From NCBI RefSeq assembly GCF_005871085.1, contig NZ_VAUP01000028.1, forward strand, positions 427,725-491,724: DNA of 64,000 nucleotides, read 5' to 3'. The stretch comes from Xanthobacter autotrophicus. Lineage in GTDB: Bacteria; Pseudomonadota; Alphaproteobacteria; Rhizobiales; Xanthobacteraceae. The notes under the pieces are model-generated. The model saw only the letters and a list, made by a program, of their open reading frames with translations, searched no databases and had not been told where the DNA came from. Each line of letters opens with the position of its first letter. Position 1 is the stretch's first letter. Shown here piece after piece: positions 45,775 through 54,311 of this stretch. The translations under genes and the position numbers were made by a program.

Positions 45775-46239
45775 TCAGGCCACTTCCACGATGGCTTCTA
45801 CTTCCACAGCCGCGTCGAACGGCAAAGCCGCGACGCCAACGGCCGAGCGCGCGTGGCGGCCCTTGTCGCCAAGCACTTCCACGAAGAAGTCGGAGCAGCC
45901 GTTCACCACCTTCGGCTGGTCCAGGAAATCGGGGGCGGAGTTCACGAAGGCGACCAGCTTCACCACCCGCACCACCTTGTCGAGGTCGCCGATGGCGGCC
46001 TTCACCTGGGCCAGGATGTTGATGGCGCAGAGCTTGGCGGCCTCGCGTCCGGCCTCGATCTCCACTCCTGCGCCGAGCTTGCCGGTCGCGATCTTGCCGG
46101 CACCGTCGATGGAAACCTGGCCGGAAACGAACAGCAGGTTGCCGGTGCGCACCACGGGGACATAATTGGCGAGCGGCGGCGTCGGCGTCGGCAGGGTGAT
46201 TCCGAGTTCGGCCAGCTTCGCGTCGATGGGCGAGGTCAT
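45775..46239 (-). CDS. RidA-family reactive intermediate deaminase
   Basis: 154 residues; AGGAG lies 6 bases before the ATG. The protein belongs to the YjgF/YER057c/UK114 superfamily, in the subgroup with a longer N-terminus (KLAELGITLPTPTPPLANYV). VSGQVSIDGAG, VEIEAGREAAKLCAINILAQ and the conserved Arg in KGRHARSAVGVAALP are present. RidA proteins hydrolyse enamine/imine intermediates made by PLP enzymes. It lies just upstream of the GDPD gene and divergent from EipB. Confidence 0.9.
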   Translation of the reverse strand: MTSPIDAKLAELGITLPTPTPPLANYVPVVRTGNLLFVSGQVSIDGAGKIATGKLGAGVEIEAGREAAKLCAINILAQVKAAIGDLDKVVRVVKLVAFVNSAPDFLDQPKVVNGCSDFFVEVLGDKGRHARSAVGVAALPFDAAVEVEAIVEVA

Positions 46240-46381
46240 GCGGGGCTCCTGTCCCGTGCGGAGCTTTGCCACACGGTGTGCGCAATTGGGCCTTCCTCTT
46301 CGCCGAACCGCAGCGCCCGTGCAAGCTGGTAAGGCGGCGCAGGCGCGGGCTCTCGGGGCCGCGCAGGAGGAGTTTTTGACC

Positions 46382-47203
46382 ATGCAGTTTTGTTCGCGCC
46401 TCGCCTTCGTTGCGGTTCTCGCGGTTTTCGGCCTGGGCGCGGCCTCGGCGGGGGCCGTGCCACTGCTCCCCCACAAGGCCACCTACCGGCTCTCCCTCGA
46501 CGGCTCCAAGCCGTCGGGCCAGCTGGAGGAGATGAACGGGCTGATCCAGTACGAGATCACTGGGGACGCCTGCGCCGGCTATTCCACGCTCACCCGGCAG
46601 GAGAGCCTGGCCTCCACGGGGGAGGGCAGTCCGCTTCGCCAGGCGGTGACATCCAAGGCGTGGGAGGACGGGGCGGCGCAGGCCTACCGCTTCCTCTCCA
46701 CCTCCACTGGCGACGATGGGGACGAGAAGATCGAGGCCAGCGTGGAGCGACAGGGACGCGATGCCCTCAAGGTCACCGTGACCCAGCCTGCCGCGCGCAC
46801 CCTCGACCTGAAGGGCGACATCCTGCTGCCCACCGAGCATGTGAAGCGGGTGCTCGCCGCCGCGGCTGCCGGGGAGAGTGTGCTGGAGGCGAAGGTCTAT
46901 GATGGCGCCAACGACCCGGCCAAGGTTTACGAGACCCTCGCCGTGGTGGGCCGCCCGAGCACCGACGAGAACCGTATCGCCGCCCCGGCGAAGGACAGCC
47001 TGGCCGGCCGCACCTTCTATCCGGTCACCATCAGCTATTTCGAGACCGGCGGGGTGGATCGCGCGCCGGCCTATGTGATGAACATGCAGCTCTACGACAA
47101 CGGCGTCGTGGGCAGCCTCAAGATCGATTACGGCAAGTTCGCCCTGGTCGGCGCCATGTCTACCTTCGAGGCGCTCAAGGCGCCCGGCGGTTGCGCCAAC
47201 TGA
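46382..47203 (+). CDS. EipB / DUF1849 cell-envelope integrity protein
   Basis: 273 residues; GGAGGAG lies before the ATG. The signal peptide ends near AGAVP. The mature part has the pattern PHKATYRLSLDGSKPSGQLE, then GLIQYEITGDACAGYSTLTR, LPTEHVKRVLAAAAAGESVL and ETGGVDRAPAYVMNMQLYDN. Cys residues in GDACAG and in the C-terminal PGGCAN correspond to the disulfide known for Brucella EipB, a periplasmic beta-spiral protein needed for envelope stress resistance. Length is as expected. Confidence 0.9.
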   Translation: MQFCSRLAFVAVLAVFGLGAASAGAVPLLPHKATYRLSLDGSKPSGQLEEMNGLIQYEITGDACAGYSTLTRQESLASTGEGSPLRQAVTSKAWEDGAAQAYRFLSTSTGDDGDEKIEASVERQGRDALKVTVTQPAARTLDLKGDILLPTEHVKRVLAAAAAGESVLEAKVYDGANDPAKVYETLAVVGRPSTDENRIAAPAKDSLAGRTFYPVTISYFETGGVDRAPAYVMNMQLYDNGVVGSLKIDYGKFALVGAMSTFEALKAPGGCAN

Positions 47204-47232
47204 CGGCGGGCGGGTTTCATCAAGAGGTTGCC

Positions 47233-47523
47233 ATGCGGTACGTGCACGTGATGCTGCGCGGGCGGGTGCAGGGCGTCGGCTATCGCGCCTGGTGCGCCCG
47301 CACGGCCGAGGCACAGGGCCTGAAAGGCTTCGTGCGCAACCGCCGAGACGGGGCGGTGGAGGCGGTCTTCGCCGGTGCGGACGCAGTGGTGGAGGCCATG
47401 TTGGACGCCTGCCGCGCCGGACCGCCCGGGGCGCGGGTGGACGACATGCTGGTGCATGAGGTGTCCGACACCGCGCTTGCCGCCGGTGGGCGGGAGCGAT
47501 TCGCAGTGCTGGAGACGCTTTAA
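47233..47523 (+). CDS. acyP: Acylphosphatase
   Basis: 96 residues. It hydrolyses acyl phosphates such as acetyl phosphate. The catalytic Arg is in LRGRVQGVGYRAWC and the catalytic Asn in GFVRNRRDGAVEAVF. Both are in canonical positions and the length is typical. It starts 29 bases after eipB, so the two could share a transcript. The C-terminal half is a little longer than in short acylphosphatases but keeps the fold. Confidence 0.93.
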   Translation: MRYVHVMLRGRVQGVGYRAWCARTAEAQGLKGFVRNRRDGAVEAVFAGADAVVEAMLDACRAGPPGARVDDMLVHEVSDTALAAGGRERFAVLETL

Positions 47524-47716
47524 AAGCATCGGGGCAGGGCAGGGCGACCGCTGCTCCGTGCCTGCGTTGCCGGCAGTGTTGCCGCCCGGTGACCATTCCC
47601 CAACGGTACCCGATCCGATTCCCGCGATGAGGCGTCCAATCCCCGGTCCAGCCTTTCCCCAAGGTGGCGCCGGCTGGCGGGCGCGGCTATAGAGGCCCGC
47701 GCATCAGGAGTGTCCC

Positions 47717-49237
47717 GTGACTGCAACCTATCTTCATCGGGAGACCGAGGCCGCAGCGCCGAAGGACGTTCCGTTCTGGGCGCGTCAGGAGGGTGTGGCG
47801 GTCATCCTCGGCATCTACATGGTGCTGCACGCCCTCATCGCCACCGTGTTCGAGATCGCCGTCAATCCGGACGACGCCATCGAGAGCTATCTCGTCCAGT
47901 CGCTGGAACTGTCCTACGTCCCGCGCAACCCGCCGTTCTTCGACTGGCTGCTTTGGGGCCTCCAGCAGGTGCTGGGCACCGATCGCCTCTCCTTCGCGGT
48001 GCTGCGCTACACGCTGCTGTTCGCCTGCGCCATGCTGGTCTATCGCGTCGCCCGCCGGGTGATCGCGGAGCCGCGGCTGCAGGCCCTGGCCACCTTCTCG
48101 CTCTCGGCCATCTGGGTGATCGGCTATCACAGCCACCGCATCCTCACCCATTCCAACGTGATGATTGTGGCCATTGCCGGCGCCTTCCTCACGGTCATCG
48201 CCCTCGCCCGCAGGCCGTCCACCGGCCTTTATGCGGGGCTCGGCGCGTGGATCGCGGTGGGCATGCTGGGCAAGTTCGGCTTCGCCGCCTTCCTTGGCGT
48301 GCTCATCGTTGCCTGCCTCATGGAGCCCACCTATCGGCGGGTGATCCTCGACCGGCGCATCCTCATCAGCCTTCTCGTCGCGGCGGTGCCCCTCGGCATC
48401 TATGGCCTTGCGCTCTGGCACTTCGGGCACAATGTGGCCAGCGCCACCGCCCAGACCATCGGCGCCACCGGCGCGGGCTGGGACGATGTGTTCGCCACCG
48501 CCATCGCGGCGCTGGCCGGCTACGTGCTGCCCCTCGCTATCCTGATGGCGGCGGTCTTCCTGCCCTTCAACCGGGGCGAGGGAGCCCTGCCGGACGACCC
48601 GGCGCGTGGCGCCCCCCGGCGGGTGCTGCGCACGGTGATCGTGCTCGGCATCGTGGTCACGTTCATCACCACCTTCGCAGTGGGCACCACCAACCTGCGC
48701 GACCGCTATTTCCACGTCTTCCTGCTGCTGCTGCCGGTCTATCTGTTCGCGGAGCTGGAGCGTCTCGGCGGCTGGCGGCCTCGGGTGAAGCTCTATCTCG
48801 GCCTGCTCGCCGCCCTCGCCGTGGGGGTGATGGCGGTGCGTGTTGCGGTTCCCCTGTGGCCCGATCCGCGGCTGTGCGGGCGCTGCGTCTCGGCCGAGCC
48901 GCTGTACAAGATGAAGCTCGGCGTCGCCATGAAGCTCGGCACGTCGCCAACCCTCGTCGCCGACGACCGGTTCTCGGCCGGGCGCCTGCGCGCCGCGATT
49001 CCCGGGGCGCGGGTGGTGGTTTGGTACCCCGATCAATATCGCCCGCCATCGCGGCCGACCACGGGCTGCGCCCGCATTACCGGCATCGCCAACGGCCTGC
49101 CCATGCTGCTGTTGCCGCCGCCGGACAAGAACACCCTCGAAATGGCGGTGAAATGGTGGTCGCCCGCCATGAACCCCCACCGCTGGAGCGACTGGCAGAT
49201 GACCGTCCTTCCGCCGGATGATCCCCTGTGCCGCTGA
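47717..49237 (+). CDS. GT39-like membrane glycosyltransferase (ArnT/PMT type)
   Basis: 506 residues from a GTG at 47717 with CAGGAG upstream. About eleven membrane segments are visible. The first periplasmic loop contains AVNPDDAIESYLVQSLELSY, with the paired Asp expected at the catalytic site of polyprenyl-phosphate-sugar transferases, followed by PRNPPFFDWLLW. HSHRILTHSNVMIV and GMLGKFGFAAFLGVLI are typical of the PMT_2 domain. The C-terminal 100 residues are periplasmic. Such enzymes decorate LPS or proteins. It overlaps the next gene by 10 bases. Confidence 0.87.
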   Translation: MTATYLHRETEAAAPKDVPFWARQEGVAVILGIYMVLHALIATVFEIAVNPDDAIESYLVQSLELSYVPRNPPFFDWLLWGLQQVLGTDRLSFAVLRYTLLFACAMLVYRVARRVIAEPRLQALATFSLSAIWVIGYHSHRILTHSNVMIVAIAGAFLTVIALARRPSTGLYAGLGAWIAVGMLGKFGFAAFLGVLIVACLMEPTYRRVILDRRILISLLVAAVPLGIYGLALWHFGHNVASATAQTIGATGAGWDDVFATAIAALAGYVLPLAILMAAVFLPFNRGEGALPDDPARGAPRRVLRTVIVLGIVVTFITTFAVGTTNLRDRYFHVFLLLLPVYLFAELERLGGWRPRVKLYLGLLAALAVGVMAVRVAVPLWPDPRLCGRCVSAEPLYKMKLGVAMKLGTSPTLVADDRFSAGRLRAAIPGARVVVWYPDQYRPPSRPTTGCARITGIANGLPMLLLPPPDKNTLEMAVKWWSPAMNPHRWSDWQMTVLPPDDPLCR

Positions 49238-49728
49238 CCGACCCCGCTGCCGACCCGGTCGCCGGCATCCTGATCCGCCCGGCGCGATCCGACGACCTGC
49301 CCGCGCTGATCGCCCTGTTCGCCGCCGATGCCCTCGGCGGCCACGGCGATACCTGCGATGCGTCCGCGCTGGACGCTTACCGTGCCGCCTTCGACGCCAT
49401 CGCCGCCGATCCGCGGGGGGGCCTCTATGCGGCCGAACTCGACGGCCGGGTGGTGGGCACGTTCCAGCTCATCCTGGTACGCAGCCTGCCGGGGCGGGGC
49501 GCCCTGCGCGCCTTTCTGGAGGCGGTGCAGGTGGATGAGGCGCTGCGCGGCCGCCGCATCGGCGAGGCCATGGTGCGCTTCGCCATGGCCGAAGCCGGCC
49601 GGGCCGGGGCGCAGAGCTTGGCCCTAACCTCCAACAAGGTCCGTACCGATGCCCATCGATTCTACCGCCGGCTGGGCTTTGCCAGCTCGCACGAGGGTTT
49701 CAAGATCGCACTTCCTCCCAACGGGTGA
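49228..49728 (+). CDS. GNAT-family N-acetyltransferase
   Basis: 166 residues from a GTG that overlaps the end of the preceding gene, so probably translationally coupled. It shows the GNAT layout: an N-terminal ILIRPARSDDLPALIALFAA, then GLYAAELDGRVVGTFQLILV for strands 2-4, and the acetyl-CoA motif VDEALRGRRIGEAMVRFAMA with the R/Q-x-x-G-x-A/G core. LTSNKVRTDAHRFYRRLGF ends the fold. The acceptor cannot be told. It belongs with the GT39 gene by position. Confidence 0.85.
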   Translation: MPLTDPAADPVAGILIRPARSDDLPALIALFAADALGGHGDTCDASALDAYRAAFDAIAADPRGGLYAAELDGRVVGTFQLILVRSLPGRGALRAFLEAVQVDEALRGRRIGEAMVRFAMAEAGRAGAQSLALTSNKVRTDAHRFYRRLGFASSHEGFKIALPPNG

Positions 49729-49977
49729 TGACCGCGCATCCTCACCGTTGGGCCGTGTCCGCGCCGCACCCGAGCGAAACCCTTCCGGCGCTAGCCGGAG
49801 AGCCGACCGGGCCAGAACCCGGCACTGCCGGGTTTGGCCGGGCCTCTTGCCCTCGGCCCGGCTCCTGTCTACCTCTACGCTGCGGCCGTGGGACCGGCCT
49901 CTGACACGAAGATGAGAGCCCGATCGACCTGAGGATCGCGAGACGATCCAAATGGCAACGGGCTCTGGGAGCGCATC

Positions 49978-50688
49978 ATGGCCGCAGTCCAGTCTTTGCC
50001 GATCGAGCTTTTCTATTGGCCGACCCCCAACGGATGGAAGATCACCATCATGCTGGAGGAGTGCGGGCTGCCCTACGAGGTCAAGCTCGTGAACATCGGC
50101 AAGGGCGACCAGTTCAAGCCGGATTTCCTCGCCATCTCGCCCAACAACAAGATGCCGGCCATCATCGATCCGGACGGGCCGGACGGCCAGCCCATCTCGG
50201 TGTTCGAATCCGGCGCCATCCTCCAGTATCTCGGCCGCAAGACCGGTCTGTTCTACCCCGTCGACGCGCGCGGCCAGGTGGAAGTGGACCAGTGGCTGTT
50301 CTGGCAGATGGGCGGCCTTGGCCCCATGGCGGGGCAGGCACACCATTTCCGCATCTATGCGCCGGAAAAGATCCCCTACGCCATTGAGCGCTATACCAAC
50401 GAAGTGCACCGGCTCTACGGGGTGATGAACACCCGGCTGAAGGACCGCGAGTATCTCGCCGGCGACTATTCCATCGCCGACATCGCCTGCGTGGGCTGGG
50501 CCAAGCTGTGGGAGAGGCAGGGTCAGCACATTGAGGAGTTTCCCCATCTCAAGGGGTGGCTGGAGCGCGTCCTGGCCCGTCCGGCGGTGCAGCGGGGCCT
50601 TGCCGTGAATGCAGAGGAGCGGGCCAAGGTGGACCTCTCCAAGGACAAGGACGCCCAGAGCGTGCTGTTCGGCCAGCGCGCCCGCTGA
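49978..50688 (+). CDS. Glutathione S-transferase of the YfcG/YghU disulfide-reductase type
   Basis: 236 residues. The N-terminal thioredoxin fold begins IELFYWPTPNGWKITIMLEE. TPNGWK replaces the usual Ser/Cys loop and is the signature of nu-class GSTs such as YfcG, which reduce disulfides with two bound glutathiones. NNKMPAIIDPDGPDGQPISV and FESGAILQYLGRKTG follow, with GDYSIADIACVGWAKLWERQ in the helical half. It stands alone between the GNAT and TPR genes, and its own promoter is probably in 49729-49977. Confidence 0.88.
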   Translation: MAAVQSLPIELFYWPTPNGWKITIMLEECGLPYEVKLVNIGKGDQFKPDFLAISPNNKMPAIIDPDGPDGQPISVFESGAILQYLGRKTGLFYPVDARGQVEVDQWLFWQMGGLGPMAGQAHHFRIYAPEKIPYAIERYTNEVHRLYGVMNTRLKDREYLAGDYSIADIACVGWAKLWERQGQHIEEFPHLKGWLERVLARPAVQRGLAVNAEERAKVDLSKDKDAQSVLFGQRAR

Positions 50689-50769
50689 CGTTGGGTCTGC
50701 CGTCAAACACCGCGTAAGCCGGCAATGCTATAAGGGTGGTGTCGACTGATTCCGCGGCAAGGAGCGCCC

Positions 50770-52881
50770 ATGGCCGAGGACGAGCGCGCCGCATTATCCC
50801 GCGCCACCACATTGCATCGGGAGGGGCGCCTCGACGAGGCGCTCGAAATCTACAGCCGCCTCCTGAAGGCGCGGCCTGGGGTGTTCGAAGTGGAACGCCT
50901 CTACGTCTTCGCTCAGCTGCAGGCCGGGCGGGTCAAGGAGGCCCACGCCGCCGCCCGCCGGGCCAAGCTTGGCCACCCCCGCAATCCCCATGCCCATGTG
51001 CTGTTCGGCGCCACGCTTCAGGCCGAACACAAATGGGAACGCGCGCTCGCCGCCTTCGCGGCGGCCACCAAGCTTGATCCGGGCCTGGTGGAGGCGCGCT
51101 ATCTCGCCGGCAACATGCTCGCAAATCTCGGCCGCAACGCCGAGGCGGTGGCGCATTTTGACACCGCGCTGACCCTTGATCCCCGCGCGGTGGAAGCCCT
51201 CGTCAATCGGGCGAAGGTGCGGGTGCGCCTGGGCCAGAGCGCCGAAGCGCTGGCCGATTTCACCCGACTGGCCGAACTCCAGCCCAGGGAGCACGCCCAT
51301 TTCCTGGCCAAGGGTGCGCTGCTGCACGATTTGGGCCGCAGCGCCGAGGCCGCGCAGGCGGCCATGGCCGCCCTCCAGCTCAAGCCGGATTCGGCGGATG
51401 CGCATTTTCTGGTCGGCCAGACCTTCCGGGCCGCCGGAGACCTCCCCGCCGCACGCAACGCGTTCCGCGTAGCGCTGGCTGCGGATCCGGACCGGCCAGC
51501 CTTCCAGCTGGCATTGGCGCGCATCGAGCGCGAATTGGGCGCGGCCGAAAGCCCATCGGTCCCGAGTGATCCGGCGCCCGATGCGGAGGCGACTCAACAG
51601 GGGCTGGAGCCGGCCGACGCTCAACACGCCTCCGCCGATCTCGACGGAACCTTGGCTGCCGCGCCAGCCGACGAGGCAGCGCCCGCCACCGAGCCGGCTG
51701 AGCCGTCGCCCGACCTTGCTTCAGCCATTCCCGCCGCCGAGCCGCCGGCGTTCGATCCCAGCCCGCCAGCTTTGGACGTTGTTCGCTCCGGCTCGGAACC
51801 GGATCTGCCACCGGACGCTGTCCACCCCGACGTCGAAAGCCTTCCGGTGGCGGAATTCGCCGCGCCCGAGCCGGATGCGGTCGGCCGCGAGCCGCCAACC
51901 CCTGAATCCCTGCGCCTGAGGGCTCTCGATGCCCTCGCCGAAGGACGCTGGCAGGAGGGCTGGACCGGCCTTGATGCCAGCGCGACCAGCGACGCGTCCG
52001 CGCAAAAGCCGCTGCCTCTGCCCCATTGGGACGGGGCGGAGATGCCGTCGCTGCTGATCGTGACGGCGGAGGGCGAGCTTGCCGACCTGATCCTGTTCGG
52101 CCGCCTGCTGCGCCTTTTGGCCGACCGGAGGATTCCCGCGCGCCTGCTGGCGGAGGCCGGCCATGTGCCGCTGCTCTCGCGCATCGACGCACGCATTCCG
52201 GTGGCCAGCGACCTTGCCGGCGTGGACGTGCGCGACGCAAACCTGCGCTGGGCGCCCCTCGGCAGCCTGCCGCGGCTCATGGCGCAGGATCCGCAGGGGT
52301 GGCCGCAGCCGCCCTACCTCCTTGCCGATCCCGCGCGCATCGCTCGTTGGCGGGAAATGCGGCCCGAGGGGTTCGCGGTGGGGATCGCCTGGAACGGCGA
52401 TCTCGCCCTGCTTTCCGCCTTCTCTGCCCTGGCCTCGCTTGAGGGCGTCGCGTTGGTGAGTCTCGAAACGCGCGGAGAGGCGGAAGCGGAGCTGGCCGCC
52501 ACCCGGTTCGGCGGGCAGGTAACCCGCCTTGGGCCGGGCTGGGACGTGGACGGCAGTTTCACCGATACGGCGGCTCTCATCCAGCACCTCGACATGGTGG
52601 TCACAGGGGAGGGGCCCGTGGCCCATCTCGCCGGGGCACGGGCCCGGCCGGGCCTCGTCGCCATCGGTCCCACGGCGCATTGGTGCTGGGGTCGGGAGGC
52701 CGGCACTACTGCGTTCTATCCCTCGCTCACCCTGGTCCGCGCCGCCCACCCCAAGGACTGGTCTGACGTAGCGGCAGGCCTTGCTGCCGGGGTTGCTGCC
52801 AGCCGGTCCACGATGCGTTCCACGGCCAATGTCGCGACCCACGCTACCCCTGTGGCCGCGCGGCGCCAGGCTGCGCTCTGA
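50770..52881 (+). CDS. TPR protein fused to a GT-B-like C-terminal domain
   Basis: 703 residues; AAGGAG lies before the ATG. Residues 1 to about 255 are seven or so TPR repeats (REGRLDEALEIYSRLLKARP; FGATLQAEHKWERALAAFAA; GNMLANLGRNAEAVAHFDTA). Residues about 260-400 are a Pro/Ala/Glu-rich linker without structure. Residues about 420-690 have a Rossmann-like half with SLLIVTAEGELADLILFGRL, then GIAWNGDLALLSAFS, DTAALIQHLDMVVTGEGPVA and HLAGARARPGLVAIG. This tail resembles the C-terminal half of GT9 or O-GlcNAc-type transferases. A protein or surface glycosylation role is inference. Confidence 0.8.
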   Translation: MAEDERAALSRATTLHREGRLDEALEIYSRLLKARPGVFEVERLYVFAQLQAGRVKEAHAAARRAKLGHPRNPHAHVLFGATLQAEHKWERALAAFAAATKLDPGLVEARYLAGNMLANLGRNAEAVAHFDTALTLDPRAVEALVNRAKVRVRLGQSAEALADFTRLAELQPREHAHFLAKGALLHDLGRSAEAAQAAMAALQLKPDSADAHFLVGQTFRAAGDLPAARNAFRVALAADPDRPAFQLALARIERELGAAESPSVPSDPAPDAEATQQGLEPADAQHASADLDGTLAAAPADEAAPATEPAEPSPDLASAIPAAEPPAFDPSPPALDVVRSGSEPDLPPDAVHPDVESLPVAEFAAPEPDAVGREPPTPESLRLRALDALAEGRWQEGWTGLDASATSDASAQKPLPLPHWDGAEMPSLLIVTAEGELADLILFGRLLRLLADRRIPARLLAEAGHVPLLSRIDARIPVASDLAGVDVRDANLRWAPLGSLPRLMAQDPQGWPQPPYLLADPARIARWREMRPEGFAVGIAWNGDLALLSAFSALASLEGVALVSLETRGEAEAELAATRFGGQVTRLGPGWDVDGSFTDTAALIQHLDMVVTGEGPVAHLAGARARPGLVAIGPTAHWCWGREAGTTAFYPSLTLVRAAHPKDWSDVAAGLAAGVAASRSTMRSTANVATHATPVAARRQAAL

Positions 52882-53020
52882 TCGCGGCGGGGCCGGCCTT
52901 GCACCGGCCCCGCGTCGCACGTCAGGGCTGGATCATTCGCGCGGGCGTCACATTTCCGGAGGGATACCGCGCCGGATGCCTTGCCAAGGCCGCGGCGGTT
53001 CGGCATAGGAGGGGCGTGCT

Positions 53021-53112
53021 GGAGACGTGGCCGAGAGGCTGAAGGCACTCGTTTGCTAAATGAGCAGACCCCCAAAAGGGTCTCGAGGGTTCGAATCCCT
53101 CCGTCTCCGCCA
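53021..53112 (+). tRNA. tRNA-Ser (anticodon GCU)
   Basis: A class II tRNA. The acceptor stem pairs GGAGACG (53021-53027) with CGTCTCC (53102-53108), then discriminator G and an encoded CCA at 53110-53112. The anticodon stem is CTCGT/ATGAG with loop TTGCTAA, giving anticodon GCT, which reads AGC/AGU Ser codons. A long variable arm (GACCCCCAAAAGGGTC) and the T-arm GGTTCGAATCC are present. Confidence 0.97.
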
Positions 53113-53135
53113 TTTATTTCTCCGCCATTTATTTC
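53106..53135. repeat. Tandem 15-bp duplication of the tRNA-Ser 3' end
   Basis: TCCGCCATTTATTTC occurs twice in a row, first spanning the last bases of the tRNA and its CCA, then directly after it. A duplicated tRNA 3' end is what a site-specific integration event leaves, though slippage could also do it. The decayed recombinase at 53946 favours the first reading. Confidence 0.8.
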
Positions 53136-53198
53136 CTGTATATTATTGATATTATTGAAGAATTTTGAAGACTGTAGGGCTCAATCCCACCACCAACC

Positions 53199-53215
53199 CC
53201 ACTGTTTGACAGTGG
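53199..53215. other. Perfect inverted repeat after tRNA-Ser
   Basis: CCACTGT-TTG-ACAGTGG is a 7-bp stem with a 3-base loop, 87 bp past the tRNA. It could terminate tRNA transcription or be a remnant of a recombination site. No T-tract follows. Confidence 0.4.
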
Positions 53216-53271
53216 CTTCTATGGGATTGGCTCGGACGGGGCGGGACTCTACCGCCCTTTCGGAATGCAAA

Positions 53272-53298
53272 AAGGGGCCGCCCAGTGGGTAGCCCCTT
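53272..53298 (-). terminator. Hairpin with T-tract on the minus strand
   Basis: AAGGGGC and GCCCCTT pair over 7 bp. On the minus strand the stem is followed by TTTT, so it looks like a terminator for leftward transcription coming from the IS remnant side. Confidence 0.5.
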
Positions 53299-53403
53299 CA
53301 AGTGATCGGCCCAACTCAATCGACGAATCAGTGTCTTGGAATGGCTGGCGTGACGGCGCTTGTGGGAACCGGCTTGATCGAGGGCTGAACCGCCCCTAGT
53401 TAT

Positions 53404-53652
53404 CTAGACGCCCTGTGCTTTCGCTTTGTGCTGGCGTTCGAACTCGACGGGCGACAGCATGCCGTTCCGCGCGTGCTTGCGGGTCGGATTGTAGAACATC
53501 TCGATGTAGTCGAACACGTCGGCTCGCGCTTCATCCCGCGTGCTGTAGACCCTGCGCCGGATCCGCTCGCGCTTGAGCAGATTGAAGAAGCTCTCGGCCA
53601 CCGCGTTGTCGTGGCTGTTGCCGCGGCGGCTCGTCGAGGGCTCCAGATCGTG
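53404..53652 (-). pseudogene. IS3 transposase orfB, C-terminal remnant
   Basis: The frame gives GNSHDNAVAESFFNLLKRER, then YSTRDEARADVFDYIEMFYN and ARNGMLSPVEFERQHKAK. This is the end of an IS3-type DDE transposase with the last catalytic Glu in AESFF. The N-terminal two thirds are deleted. A 10-codon piece of the orfB start (KYAFIAEHR) remains at about 53655-53684 in another frame, so the deletion joint lies near 53653. Confidence 0.85.
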
Positions 53653-53680
53653 ATGCGATGCTCAGCGATGAACGCGTATT

Positions 53681-53908
53681 TCACTTTGCGTCCTTGGCGA
53701 AGTACGCGGGCGTTTCTTTTAGGATGTCGCGCTCCTCCGTCACCTGCTGCAGTTCGCGCTTCAGCCGGCGGACCTCAGCGGCCTGCTCGTCATCGCGGGC
53801 CGCAGCCGGCTTCGCGTATCGCTTCCTCCACTCGTAGAGCGAGTATTTTCTGATCCCCAGCCGCGCTGCCACCTCCGTAACCCGATAGCCCCGTGATCTG
53901 GCGCGCAA
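53681..53908 (-). pseudogene. IS3 orfA, truncated at its N-terminus
   Basis: About 75 residues remain: RSRGYRVTEVAARLGIRKYS, then LYEWRKRYAKP, and the leucine-zipper part EVRRLKRELQQVTEERDILK. This is the helix-turn-helix plus coiled coil of IS3 OrfA. The first 20 or so residues of a normal OrfA are missing. The stop overlaps the old orfB start, as in intact elements with programmed frameshifting. Confidence 0.8.
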
Positions 53909-53945
53909 AGGGAAGCGACTGGCATTGGCCGAGCCGCAGCCATAG

Positions 53946-54196
53946 TGGAGGACACGTCACCACCAGGCAGTACGGACGTCTCGTCGACCAATGGGGTCAG
54001 CCTGATCGGCCTCAATCCAACGGATTACGGCACGCACAGTCTGCGACGAACAAAAGTCTCCATCTTCTAAAAGAGAACCGGAAATCTCCGTGCCTGCCAA
54101 CTCCTGCCCGGCCATACCAAGCTCGAAAGCACCGTGCGGTATCTCGGGATCGAGGTCGACGATGCCTTGAGCCTATCGGAGCAAACGGAGACCTGA
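53946..54196 (+). pseudogene. Tyrosine recombinase (phage-type integrase), C-terminal remnant
   Basis: The plus strand encodes HVTTRQYGRLVDQW, then after a one-base frameshift VSLIGLNPTDYGTHSLRRTK, then an in-frame TAA where a Tyr is expected. It continues KRTGNLRACQLLPGHTKLES and TVRYLGIEVDDALSLSEQTE before the TGA at 54194. THSLRRTK, LLPGHTKLESTVRYLGI and the Tyr in RYLG are the catalytic region of a rhizobial-type tyrosine recombinase. One frameshift, one nonsense codon and loss of the N-terminal part show it is dead. Confidence 0.88.
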
Positions 54197-54311
54197 CCTT
54201 TGGCACCCGCGATCGAGTGGTTGCCGGTGCCGCTGACCCGAGACCGACATCCAGCGCGTCCGCTATGGGGGTCCCCCACTCCATAGCCTTGGACTTGGGC
54301 CGACATGGGTG

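Larger units (their letters stand above)
53386..53940 (-). mobile_element. IS3-family insertion sequence, internally deleted
   Basis: TGAACCGCCCC at 53386-53396 looks like an IS3-type terminal repeat. Inside it, on the minus strand, are the end of orfA, the first few codons of orfB, and the last third of orfB. The middle of orfB, with two of the three catalytic acids, is missing. The upstream end with the start of orfA is also lost at the junction with the recombinase fragment. The element cannot move by itself. Confidence 0.75.
53113..54311. other. Decayed island region between tRNA-Ser and the hydrolase cluster
   Basis: About 1.2 kb with no intact gene. It holds, in order: the duplicated tRNA end, an AT-rich stretch (53113-53165), two hairpins, the IS3-family remnant (53386 to about 53940), the recombinase remnant (53946-54196), and about 115 bp without recognisable content apart from GGGGGTCCCCC near 54265. 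It reads as the scar of an integrated element. Confidence 0.75.
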
